A stretch of DNA of 64,000 nt from the NCBI GenBank assembly GCA_947044365.1, contig OX345636.1, positions 44,517,037 through 44,581,036 on the forward strand, read 5' to 3'. This DNA comes from Petrosia ficiformis (taxonomy: Eukaryota > Porifera > Demospongiae > Haplosclerida > Petrosiidae). Both the position numbers and the translations under genes were made by a program. The notes under the pieces are model-generated. The model searched no databases and was not told where the DNA came from. It saw only the letters and a program-made list of their open reading frames with translations. This document shows positions 48,695 through 58,867 of the stretch, one piece after another. The first letter of the stretch is position 1, and every line of letters starts with the position of its first letter.

Positions 48695-48743
48695 AAAGTG
48701 TGTACAAAACAACTGATAGTATCAGTTGTTTTGTACACACTTT
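48695..48743. repeat. 49-bp perfect hairpin
   Basis: AAAGTGTGTACAAAACAACT, GATA, a single central G, then the exact complement. It lies within the hAT-derived region. Confidence 0.9.
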
Positions 48744-49572
48744 CATCTCATTTCATCTTCATCTCCCACTCATCAGTAATAATGTGGCAGGTCACACCCA
48801 AATAGCTATGCATACGTCTGCTGCTCCATATATCTAATGTAATACATACTACAGCTATTCAATTTTAAGAGCAAAGGATTAGAAGCATCATGTGTGATTA
48901 CAATAATAACATTTTTATAATTATAATGGCATCATGGGTTATTAATGTCAATTTTTGCATGTATCACAAAACCACTTTGAATGTGATTCTATAACATTCT
49001 CTGATACAGAAACACAAAGATCTATGTGAAACCACTCTTTGTAGGTATTGCACATGATCATCACACATCCAGGAATTTGTGATTGTCAACAATTACAACA
49101 AAGTAACCCTTTTTCTGGCAGAATTTGAAAGACATCTGTTTGGCAAAATCATTGGGTACCCTAGCGTGTATACCATCTTGATCAGTAGAAAACATCTTAG
49201 GTTCTGTCTGATTAGTAGAGGACATCCTGGTAGTGGGTTGTTTACTAGACTCTTTAGTGATACAGGACATCTTGGTATGAGGTATTATAAGTTTTATTGG
49301 TGATGGAAGTATGTCAGCAAAATCAGGAAAATAACCTTCATACTGGATGAATGAGCTGCAAATGAGGCCTCTGTTTTCAATTTCTGATGTACTGAACAAG
49401 AAGAACTGGGATGAATATATTATTTAGATACCTGTAATTCTTTGTAGTGTTTGGTTTTACCTTTCGTCTAGCCCATTAGCCTATATTATAAAGAATGAGG
49501 TGAAGTCAATATAAGTAATTAATATAATAATAATTATTATACTGTGCGTTATTAAAACTAAAGCCCCTCTGG

Positions 49573-49591
49573 TGTGACGTCACAACACGTG
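49573..49591. promoter_or_regulatory. Candidate CRE plus E-box
   Basis: GTGACGTCAC (palindromic CRE) is followed within 5 bp by CACGTG. No gene with a clear start follows within 500 bp, so this is motif evidence only. Confidence 0.25.
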
Positions 49592-50042
49592 TAGACCCAT
49601 AATCATAAAAGCTAAGGAATCAAGTGGCACTAACTGATATTTTCTCTACCATACTTGAAGATATCGAAAAGGGTAAGAAGTCCACTAGGTGTGACTTCTT
49701 TCAGTCTTCCTGAAATCTAATGAAGCATGAGTTTTACATCACTGGCTGTCTTAACGACTTCTCTTTCCAACAAAGCAGGTTAGAATCTTTGAACATGTAT
49801 ACTTCAAATGTTATAAAGCTGACAAATGTTAATTATGAAACATCTCATAATTATAGCATAAATTATAGCTTGTACAACAATTAGGAGAGAGTCATGCAAC
49901 ATTTAGTTGCTCTATATTTTTATATGTTTTCAAAGTGTTATTCTATAATCTGCAGCTACATTCAGAGTGTATTAAACTATTAATATTTTATATAAATAGA
50001 CATGAGTAATAATTACTATTATTATATATGTTTTCTCTTCAT

Positions 50043-50150
50043 TTAGACTTCAAGTATGGCACATTGACACTGTTCTTCGTCAAACCATTGCAACTGATTC
50101 TCATGATTCGGTTTGTAATTTTACATGTAATGTATCTGCTGCTCTATCTG
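50043..50150 (+). other. Possible coding exon, WD-like
   Basis: After an acceptor (TTCATTTAG) the frame LQVWHIDTVLRQTIATDSHD continues to SAALSDSWDSPALPC. LQVWHIDT resembles a WD-repeat strand, and the WDR7 exon at 51061 lies downstream on the same strand. I could not match it firmly to WDR7, and no convincing donor is present. Confidence 0.2.
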
Positions 50151-50345
50151 ACTCATGGGATAGTCCTGCCTTACCTTGTTGACCAACCGATACATTGGTA
50201 TGTGTGCATCTATGTACATATGTACATATATACAATGTATAATGTGAGGTTGCTTGTGTTTTAGTTAGTATCTGTGTATGTTTGTATAATTGTATCTCAC
50301 TGTATCTGTATCAAACTATTGATATAAATTAATTTTCATAAATTT

Positions 50346-51058
50346 TTATTCATGCAAAAAACTAAGCCTATTTACATTGTCTGGTAGTAGTCTGTTGCAT
50401 TTCTGAGTGAATATATTGCCGGCTGTGGAAAATATTTCTTCTGACTTCACACTTGCAGCAGGAACAGATATATACACACACATGTACTTCCTTGCAATTT
50501 GTGAAAGTAAATGGTACTGTGTAGCTTTCACTTTCCACCATTGCAGTGAATCCCCCATCTATGTCTAAGCAAACCTCACCCTTGTAGAAAGCCAATTCTG
50601 ATTTAATTGCTTCCATTTTAGTAATATTTTGACTGGCACGTTGTTGATTTGGGAGGTAGATATCAAAGAGTAGGTGAGATAACGCAGTACACTTCTTTTT
50701 TAGCGTTGGTTTGGTACTGTCAGTAGGTTCATCTGATTCATCATCATCTTCATTCTCTTGGTCATCTTGAACAATGTCTTCATCAAAAAGCTTCATTATT
50801 AACTTCGTCTTAACATCTTCAATTACATTGTACATCACATCGATTTTCTGTCTTCACACGTGGATCAAGGAATGCGACTTTCAGAAGTGACCACTTTACA
50901 TGAATGCTACCATACCTTTCTTGTAGGTCAGATGCAATTGCGCTCTTGATATTCTTCAGAGTAGAGGAATTATCTGGATTACTTTTCAAGGTGATTTCAA
51001 GGAGTTTATATAGAAGTGAAGCAAGAAGAGAGTACGTTGAGTACTTAGATGCACTCAT
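50346..51058 (-). pseudogene. hAT transposase C-terminal fragment
   Basis: Minus-strand frames, with shifts near 50830 and 50560, give SASKYSTYSLLASLLYKLLE, LLKVAFLDPRVK, an acidic insert, LSHLLFDIYLPNQQRASQNI, and then the dimerisation region: LQWWKVKATQYHLLSQIARK, VPAASVKSEEIFSTAGNI, LLPDNVNRLSFL. This is the standard hAT C-terminus, out of frame in two places. The N-terminal half is missing. The fragment ends abruptly within 3 bp of the WDR7 exon at 51061. It is a different copy from 47583-48512, because both cover the LDPR motif region. Confidence 0.85.
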
Positions 51059-51060
51059 AG

Positions 51061-52445
51061 AAAAGTCTGATGGACGACTTTATGTTTGGCAGATTGAAAC
51101 TGGTAAGACTGATTTCTCTTGTATTCCATTTATGTGTTATTGTATATACAAGATTGTTTTTTGTTTGGGTATGGTGGGAAGCAGGGCTGCATTTATGGTG
51201 TGTGAAGGGGCATTCCCTTCCCCTTACTAAACTCTTGGCCTCCTTGGAATTTTTCTACTCATAAATTATTAATTATTACTTTCAGTGCACAAAATTGCAC
51301 AATCAAATGTATAGGTAATAATGTTTGATCAGTTACATAATATACATATATATATAGTTGTCTTAGGGAATAATATAATGGAAATCTAAGAAAGATACAT
51401 TGTACACGTACATGTACATATCAACTACTAATAAGCAGCAGCAGGAAGGAACTCATAGATAAATGAATCTTTTCAGTATTTACCAATCACTGAACAGAGA
51501 AGACTTCCAGTTTATATTGTCTACATTGTACATTGTTTGATTTCACTACATGGTAGTGATGGGTCATATTAAAAATTTCAAATCGATACTATATTGATCG
51601 ATACAAGTTGAATTCAATGATTTGTATAACTAATTTACCTGTAAGTTTTTGTTGTTGTATTATTCCAATCAAAATATTTCGGTATAAGGTGATCAGTGAG
51701 TCCAGGGGGATCCAGCCATTCGATCAAAAGAGCTCGATCTGATAGAGGAAAGAAGCAATATAAATCAAGAAGCCCATAACTTGTTGAATATAAACAAAAC
51801 TAGATCATGTATGTAATCACATAAGTCCACTATATAGAAAATCGTTAATATATATAATATAGTATTGTACATATGACATAAAGTTCCATATAAATATGTA
51901 TATGATATACAGTTTACTTCAGAGCCAACTAATATGATTATACCAATATCAACAAATACATTCTCGTTCACATTAATTTTAAACGTGAATTATACCATCA
52001 AAGCAGTTAATGATCAGTGGATTAGTTAGACTAAGCAGTCATATGCTACATGTATTTCCAACATCCCATATCAGGGTTTCATGCACGATTTTTGGGTGGA
52101 AGGTCATCAATTATTAGTCTTGAGCATATGCTAAAATGTAAGGGGGGGGGGGGGGTATTGGATAGGAGTTGCATTGTTTCAAGAGATACTAATGCATGTA
52201 TCTTCCTTTTATCTATAGGTTCGTAGCCTTTCATTTGGGAGAAACCATTCACTTGTCCAGGTCATCCTTTTTGATCCTCAAGTCCTCATTAACAAGCTAC
52301 AGAAAATGGAACGGGCAGAATCCAAACCTCGTCCAGTTCAGCATCCTAGTCAAGTGAGGGCATTCAGGACTTACATATCAACTAGAAGAAACTACTCTAT
52401 AACTGGTGTAGATACTCAGGCTGGAATGTCTCCACCTACAAATAG
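51061..52445 (+). pseudogene. WDR7: WDR7 / rabconnectin-3 beta, two middle exons, displaced
   Basis: Exon 51061-51102 encodes KSDGRLYVWQIETG, the end of the N-terminal WD40 block in this family. Exon 52219-52445 encodes NHSLVQVILFDPQVLINKLQ and a following linker ending SPPTNR. It ends in phase 2 (AG), and the exon at 22066 begins with the single G needed, giving Arg and then AELNPPIPR. So these exons belong immediately before the 3' half at 22-32 kb, yet lie 20 kb beyond its end. The two exons here do not join in phase, so at least one exon between them is missing or unseen. Exons for the earlier WD repeats are not found; a hAT fragment abuts the left exon. I call it a gene fragment, though an assembly misorder would make it part of a normal gene. 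Confidence 0.75.
51110..52200. other. Intron of the displaced WDR7 piece, nothing recognised
   Basis: No coding exon was found despite the phase gap between the flanking WDR7 exons. A 14-G run is at 52142-52155. Confidence 0.4.
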
Positions 52446-52696
52446 GTACATATATAACTGGTGTAGATACTCAGGCTGGAATGTCCCCACCTACAAATAG
52501 GTACATATATAACTGGTGTAGATACTCAGACTGGAATGTCTCCACCTACAAATAGGTACATATATAACTGGTGTAGATACTCAGACTGGAATGTCTCCAC
52601 CTACAAATAGGTACATATATAACTGGTGTAGATACTCAGGCTGGAATGTCTCCACCTACAAATAGGTACATATATAACTGGTGTAGATACTCAGAC
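52401..52696. repeat. 55-bp tandem repeat across an exon-intron boundary
   Basis: AACTGGTGTAGATACTCAGG begins at 52401, 52456, 52511, 52566, 52621 and 52676. Each full unit carries the end of the WDR7 exon (TCTCCACCTACAAATAG) and its donor (GTACATATAT), so about five copies of the same 5' splice site lie in series. Copies differ at one or two bases. Confidence 0.95.
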
Positions 52697-52954
52697 TACA
52701 TATGTATATAACTGGCTATGGGAAAACCAGGTGTATGACACAATGATGTTTTTAAAATTTTTTAATTTTCACATTTAAATGCTTATTATTTGATCATTTT
52801 CTACAGGAAGATGAGTAAATTTTTTAAGAGCAACTAATTTTTTCTGTTAGATATTATGTTTAGTATGGTTCCGGTATAAATGACCAAATAATTATGCTAA
52901 TGTCAATCAAAACTATCATGATCTTTAATCCTGGTCTTTTCATAGCCATTCATA

Positions 52955-53275
52955 CATGTACATGTACACATGTATTATTATATATAATCATAATACATGT
53001 AAATATCTACATTATGTTGATTGTGGATGCGGAAGGTATATGTTTGTTTGTATTACAATACATTGTACATGTATAGTTTATTGCAATGTACATGTACAAT
53101 ACACATGTACATGTATGTGTATATTTTACATATGTGCATGTACATGTATATGAAAATAATAATTATTACTGTGTAGAGTGTATTTTTAATGATAACACAT
53201 ACACAGAAATATACATGGTAAATGTACATGTATGTACATGTACATGTATGCACATGTACATGTACATTGTAGTTT
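52955..53275. repeat. ACATGT / TACATGTA-rich cluster
   Basis: Dense short palindromes ACATGTACATGT and TACATGTA. Overlapping Cys/His/Met/Tyr-rich open frames on both strands are artefacts of this composition. Confidence 0.75.
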
Positions 53276-53494
53276 CTATTCTTATATTATTTGTATTATG
53301 TGGTTGCATGTAAGGAATCACAAAATAATGTTGTTATTTATAATTACATGTTATAACAGATAACTATAGTAGATTTATAGCAATATTATTAGTGATCTGT
53401 GGTTTGTACAGTAGTGTACTGTTTTAAGTGTCAGTGGTAAAATTTGTAATGGTGTTCATGATGTTTCAACCAACAAACCATTTTGTTTTAACCC

Positions 53495-54060
53495 TTAAAG
53501 CACTGTGCATGTTTTTAATAATTCTTCCCATTTCCAACACTGGCATCTTCTACAGATATCTTGGCCACTGTTCACTTTCTGTACTCTAATCTAGGCTCTT
53601 TCATAACTTGCTTACCGGGACACAAAATGCAATGTTCTCCATCTTTTGACAGCAAATGAGGCAAACAAAATGACCCCACTACATGTTAGCACTAGCTACA
53701 CTTGCAATTATGAACATTTGGAGCTAGTATTAGCTAGCTATATGTTAAATCATCATTTGACATCAATTTCTAACTTACTGGCGAGTTGCTTGAATCTTCA
53801 TCGCCAGCTTTGACGACCTTATTCTGATTCCACGTGGTTTTGCTCATGCGCAGTAGATATTAATTATCCAACACATGGGCGTTGATAATGGCAACACAAA
53901 CTCTCTCTTTGAGTTCTTTGGAGAATCTGGGCCTTCTTGATCTGTGGATGACAGTGAAGAAATAAAAGAACCTGAGTCTGAATATGAAATAGATGCAGAG
54001 GATGCCCAGATTCTCATAAAAGGTCCAGGAGATCATTCTGCAAGTCCTGACTAGAAATGT
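53495..54060. mobile_element. Possible piggyBac-like remnant
   Basis: The left edge TTAACCCTTAAAGCACTG has the TTAA plus CCCTT start of piggyBac ends, and 53900-54050 encodes an acidic stretch (DDSEEIKEPESEYEIDAEDA) like a piggyBac N-terminus, interrupted by a stop. No right end and no catalytic domain seen. Confidence 0.25.
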
Positions 54061-54628
54061 TTGTTTGGTTACAGTACAACAACTCTACTGAACATATGTA
54101 CATGTAGTGTATATTCTGTCAGTAAGCAAATAAGAGCAACACCTATACATCTAGATGTACAAACTTTTGGATTACTGATCTCCAAAAGCATGGACACAGT
54201 CGAGATCACTGTTCAGCTGCCGAAGCCTATGGCATGAGAGCTTTTGGGGCTATAACAGCCAGCTTTGCAAAAGTGGAGAAGTTTGTTTTGAATTAATTCA
54301 ATACCATGTAAAAAGGGATTATATGCACTAACTAGAATAAAGACTAATCATTTACAAGTATGTAGTGTTGAAATGTTACTTCGAATTTCAATTCAACAGT
54401 TTAATTTTTTGAGAGCTTTGGAAATTTATAAACATAAAGGACAACACAAGATATTTAACAAATGATTGATTATATGATGTTCATTTCATACAAGTGTATA
54501 GAAAATGTTTTTGGAAATCGAGACTTATATTATTGTTGAGACACCTACTGTAGTTTGTAATGTGTACACATGTACATGTACATATCATGTTATTGAATTT
54601 AATTTGTTATATTTGTATATGATAACAG

Positions 54629-54726
54629 CCTTTGTGGATATGGTTCCTCATCGTAGAATAGATAAACAATTATCAACTTACTCTTGTGAAGGTTTTAAGA
54701 GGGCATTTAAGATAGCTATAATGTAA
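54629..54726 (+). other. Possible terminal coding exon, unrecognised
   Basis: After ATAACAG at 54628 the frame FVDMVPHRRIDKQLSTYSCE, then GFKRAFKIAIM runs to a stop. It has a protein-like composition unlike the surrounding AT repeats, but no partner exon was found. Confidence 0.25.
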
Positions 54727-54839
54727 CTGTATTGTTTATCATGTGATACAAAAGAGGTTATTTTCTTTAATAATTTTGTAATTATAATATGATAGTTAGT
54801 GAATGTAATCATCATTTTCACGTACCTATCTACATGTAC

Positions 54840-55345
54840 ACGTATATATCTGTATTATAATTAATATATTAATAAAGTATATTACTAGTAATGCATGTAC
54901 CTCCTTCTCCTGTGTATATCATACTAAATGAAATCATCACACAAAGATACAGTTTAGTTAGTCACATCTTAATATGTAACTGTTCCTCTATCTCTATTAA
55001 ATGATATAGATTTTTGTGTGTATTCGTTTATAACCATCCTTTTATGGGTGTGTTAATTTACCTGCAGTATATCACAATCTTATTATAATATGATCCAATG
55101 TACATAATTATGTAGTACCCAACAATATGACAACTCATTAGATTACTATTAGTGTGACTAACTTTGTTTATTATGTTATTAATACAATTAGATTGTGTTA
55201 CAATAATTAGTAACCAACTTATCACTTCAAAATTTTAGATTCACAAATTAATTTTATAATAATGAATGAAAACATTACTTTTGTAGCTAACTGTTTCATG
55301 TGATAACAAGGAAACTCTTTTTTATAATAACTTTAAAAAAGTTGA
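54840..55345. repeat. Duplicated 3' flank of the collagen genes
   Basis: Similar sequence follows all three collagen stops: 14040-14760, here, and 62890-63384. Shared blocks include AAATGAAATCATC.CACAAAG, TTAATATGTAACT.TTCCTC and AAATTAATTTTATAATAAT. The gene copies therefore arose by duplication of genomic DNA, not by retrotransposition. Confidence 0.75.
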
Positions 55346-55351
55346 AAAGTA

Positions 55352-56666
55352 TTACTTAGTACATACCACACAGGTAATTACTTTATTAGTAACATATGGA
55401 TGACAGGGTAGACCAGTACCACATGTAGCTACAACATGATAGAATAATGCACCATCAGTATTAGCATAACTACCAGGTACAGTTTCAGCATTCTTGTCTA
55501 CACATTCATAAACTACATTGCTTTTATGATTGTTATTTGTAGCCATCAGGTATCCCTCATATTCTTCCATCCATGAGGATGGACATGTTATTCTGGCTGG
55601 AATCATTAATTTGGATGCACGTTGGGAAGTATAACAAACAGCGCATGGAACATTGTGATCATGTGCGGTGAAACGAGGATGTTGATATTCTGCTCCATAC
55701 AAAGATGAGTAATGTGAAGGAAGTCCACTAACAAGGTACTGTGGTGTTGTAGGTAAACAAAGGTAGTTTGCTCCGCTACCTGAATGAGTGTGGCGACTAC
55801 CACCAGCTAAACCAGAATATACTAGTTCTGTTCCTGGAGTACCTGGACATGTAGTTCTCCCCCATCTTGTATATAGAGCTCCTCCTGATATTGGTCCAGG
55901 AGGTCCCTGTATTCCTTGTTCTCCAGGTGTTCCAGGTTCACCCTTATCTCCCTTCTCTCCATTGTTACCATCTCTACCAGCAGGTCCTGTTAATCCATCA
56001 CGACCATCTCTACCTCTCAGGATTTCAACATAACGACCTGATATACAACAATCATTAGTAGTAGTATTTCTTGTAGATACAGTAGAGTCAAGAGATCGTT
56101 CAACAATATCATGATCATTACCTATTTAATAATAAATATATCTCATTTAGGAATAAAAAGAGACACATGTCCAGAAAAATCTAGATTTGAATGTACATGT
56201 AGTTACCTACGTATGTGTTCAAAATACTTTGATATTTATATCTCACATTTTAAAAATTTAATTACCAATTATAGAAAAGGCGGAAATAATAATAAGCAAA
56301 TAAAAATAAAATAAAATAATTAAAATCTGCATCAGCTGGAATTTGAACCCATGACCTTCTGGACATGTGTCTCTCTTTTTAAAAATGTATGTATAACTTT
56401 TTTGTTCAAAATACTTTGATATTATATCTTATATTGAACTGTATCTGCTGATTACGTTAGTTGTACAAAAGTATAATGCTACAATTTGTATGACTAAAGT
56501 TAGTGCTAGTAATTAAAATATCATCATTCATAAATTTTATAAGTGATTGAAAAAAATTAAGTGCAAAGTTTTACAGTATACACACATTGTTACCTTTCAC
56601 AACAGCAGTACTACAGTAGTTGCATTCCATTGTCACAAGTAACACTATAACTAGAAGAATATTCAT
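55352..56666 (-). CDS. Spongin short-chain collagen (C4-like), paralogue 2
   Basis: Exon 1 is 56666-56594 (73 nt, signal peptide NILLVIVLLVTM) and exon 2 is 56121-55352; phase-1 intron, 280 residues. The product differs from paralogue 1 by a six-codon insertion in the linker (ERSLDSTVSTRNTTTNDCC). It keeps 14 Gly-X-Y triplets and the Cys-rich C-terminal domain (GALYTRWGRTTCPGTPGTEL, ANYLCLP, HNVPCAVCYTSQRA, CVVCTK). The frame is open throughout. An upstream copy of exon 1 with its own TATA box lies at 58184-58256 and has the same length and donor phase, so a second transcript with a different signal peptide is possible. Secreted matrix protein by family; exact role in spongin or basal lamina is inferred. 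Confidence 0.92.
56159..56378. repeat. Inverted pair with a tRNA B-box-like motif
   Basis: AGAGACACATGTCCAGAA at 56159 and TTCTGGACATGTGTCTCT at 56361 are inverse copies. Next to the second, the minus strand reads GGGTTCAAATTCC, close to the RNA polymerase III B box. I cannot fold a tRNA here. A SINE or small foldback element in the intron of collagen paralogue 2 is possible. Confidence 0.35.
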
Positions 56667-56775
56667 TTTGTTTCTTTGTTAATCACAGTTCTGTTATCCT
56701 CAACCTGTGAAGTACATGAACTGTTAGCTGATAGTCCTGTAGAATAGATCTATTGTTTTTTTGAGTTTTAGCCTG

Positions 56776-56783
56776 TATTTATA
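56776..56783 (-). promoter_or_regulatory. TATA box of collagen paralogue 2
   Basis: TATAAATA on the minus strand, about 110 bp before the ATG at 56666, in sequence shared with the other two collagen promoters. Confidence 0.6.
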
Positions 56784-57042
56784 CTACGTAGTTAAACTGC
56801 TGTTAAGAATAACTGTGACATTGATATCAAAATATAAAGTAATTAAATACTTACATGTATATACATGATATAGTATATCTGATCACAAGACTACTGTGAC
56901 TATTGTCTGATGATAAAAACTATTTGATTATATTAACTTGTGTATGTTCACACTGTATTAACTCTTTGTATTACTTTATATATTATCAATATAAAATATA
57001 GTTTTGATGTGTACTTTAAATTACTATTGCAAGTAATATAAT

Positions 57043-57165
57043 CAGAACTCTTCGCTATCTCTTTTTATCAGTTTACTTAAAGGTACTAGTGTCATCAGTA
57101 GATAACACACATAATGATAATGTGTGTATCTAAGAAAACTGGCAACGAGGGAAGATTGATAGATA
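57043..57165. repeat. Foldback unit, copy 1
   Basis: Left arm CTTCGCTATCTCTTTTTATCAGTT... (split: CTATCTCTTTTTATCAG, TTTACTTA) and right arm CTAAGAAAACTGG, GAAGATTGATAG. The core CATCAGTAGATAA, ACACATAATGATAATGTGTG is shared with 58672-58800. It sits about 380 bp upstream of collagen exon 1. Confidence 0.75.
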
Positions 57166-58183
57166 TGAGTTCCATAAATTATTATTGTATTGCTTATGTT
57201 TGTAGTTAAACTACTGTATATGTATACCACAAATTACATACATGTAATAATACACTGTGAACAAACACAAATTAATGTTTTGTCACTGTGTGAAAAAGTA
57301 ATCTTGTGATCATCTCTACAAATTGAGGAAGGGTAGTGCACCCCAGAGCAATAACTTGTTCCATCCTCTTGTATTTAGCATAATTTGTAATTTGTACAAA
57401 ATAAATAATTATTCTTATAATTGGATATTTTAGTTTGTTTTGTGCTGATATGATATAACAAAGTCTGTATCTTAATTTATGTCATAATAATTACGTATAT
57501 TACATATCTTGTATACATGTAGTATTAATTTATTAATAATACAATTACTGTATTCTATTATATTATTTTTATAAAAAATTTTTTCCAGTTAGTCTTATAT
57601 ATAGATATTTAAATATAATGAGTCTACTATGACCAATGCCTAGCTTTAAATAAGTTAAAATGGTAGTAATATTTTAGATTTATGTGTCAATTTTAAGGCA
57701 AGAAAATTTAATATTAAATAAAGTCATCACTGATCTAAACAATGAAAGTAGCACATGTGCATGTAGGTTTTCAATCACACCCACAGGGAAAGTATTTGGT
57801 TTTTTGGGAACCAATACATAGTTTTGGAGTAAAAGCAATGAGTACTAACTCCTCAATACATTATTTAAAATGCAACAGAAATAAGCAGTGCATTGCTCAA
57901 TCAACGAGTTGTGTAACCTTACATCAATAATATGTGTTTATGTAAACATTACATTTTCAATTATTTTACCATAAAATATTGCAGTATAAATCTAACACCC
58001 AATGAATCTATGCAAATACTGGTGATAATTGCATACATGAAACAAATATAGAGCTACAATTTGAATGGCACTAAAAGTTAGTACTAATAACGACCACAAA
58101 TGTTACAGATCTTAAATCTTGCGTATATAATTATTGTATTATATTCATTATAATTATAGCATAAACACATATATATTTATTAC

Positions 58184-58256
58184 CTTTGACGACAGCAGTA
58201 TTACAGTATCTCCATTCTAATGTTACAAGTAATACTATAACTGAAAGAACCTTCAT
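58184..58256 (-). CDS. Duplicate first exon of a short-chain collagen (signal-peptide exon)
   Basis: ATG at 58256 and 24 codons plus one base to the donor G|GTAATA, exactly the 73-nt length and phase of exon 1 in paralogues 1 and 2. The peptide KVLSVIVLLVTLEW is a signal peptide and is followed by TAVVK as in paralogue 2. A TATA box (58379-58386) lies at the expected distance. No collagen exon 2 follows before the complete paralogue 2, so it is either an alternative first exon splicing to 56121, skipping 56594-56666, or the orphan of a partial duplication. The frame is undamaged, which favours the first reading slightly. Confidence 0.7.
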
Positions 58257-58378
58257 TTTGTTTCTATGGAAACAATCACAGTTCTGGTATCTTCAAGCTG
58301 TGGATAACCTCAACTGTTAGGTGATATATATTCCTGTAGAATGCAAAAAATTATATTGGTTTTTTGATTATTATCTTG

Positions 58379-58386
58379 TATTTATA
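58379..58386 (-). promoter_or_regulatory. TATA box of the duplicate collagen first exon
   Basis: TATAAATA on the minus strand, about 120 bp before the ATG at 58256. Confidence 0.55.
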
Positions 58387-58671
58387 CTAGCTAAAATACT
58401 GTTAAGAATAACTCGATATCAAAGTAATTATACCGTATTAATTACAAATTACAAATAGACATGACATAGTACAACCGATCACAAGACACTGGGACTATTG
58501 TCTCACAATAAATGATTGTATTAACTTACATCTGTTGATTTTGTTCGTACTGTTTATATTACTCAATACATTATCAATATAGATTGTAGTTTTTACTTAT
58601 ACTTTTAATTACAATTATAAGAAATATAATTTATTTTTGTTATACATGTATATACAATGTAATTCATGAAA

Positions 58672-58800
58672 CTCATAACTATCGACTTTCCCTCGTTATC
58701 AGTTTACTTAAAGGTTCTACTGTCATCAGTAGATAATACACATAATGATAATGTGTGTCTCTAAGAAAACTGATAACGAAGGAAGATTGATAGATATGAG
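58672..58800. repeat. Foldback unit, copy 2
   Basis: Arms CTATCGACTTTCCCTCGT / TATCAGTTTACTTA and, inverted, CTATCAATCTTCCTTCGT / TATCAGTTTTCTTA, about 32 bases each. It lies about 420 bp upstream of the duplicate first exon, matching the position of copy 1 before exon 1. Confidence 0.8.
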
Positions 58801-58867
58801 TTCCATGAATTGTAACAAAAACTAGATATAATTTATAGAGAAAAAGTATTCCTATGACTGCTATGTG

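Noticed and set aside
49061..49399. 112-codon minus-strand frame
   Set aside because: No recognised domain, no linked exon, and it lies among transposon fragments.
53053..53313. Overlapping Cys/His/Met/Tyr-rich frames
   Set aside because: Artefact of ACATGTACATGT repeats; open on both strands.
57742..57930. 62-codon frame between the two collagen first exons
   Set aside because: No similarity to collagen exon 2 and no splice signals in the right phase; the strand is opposite to the gene.
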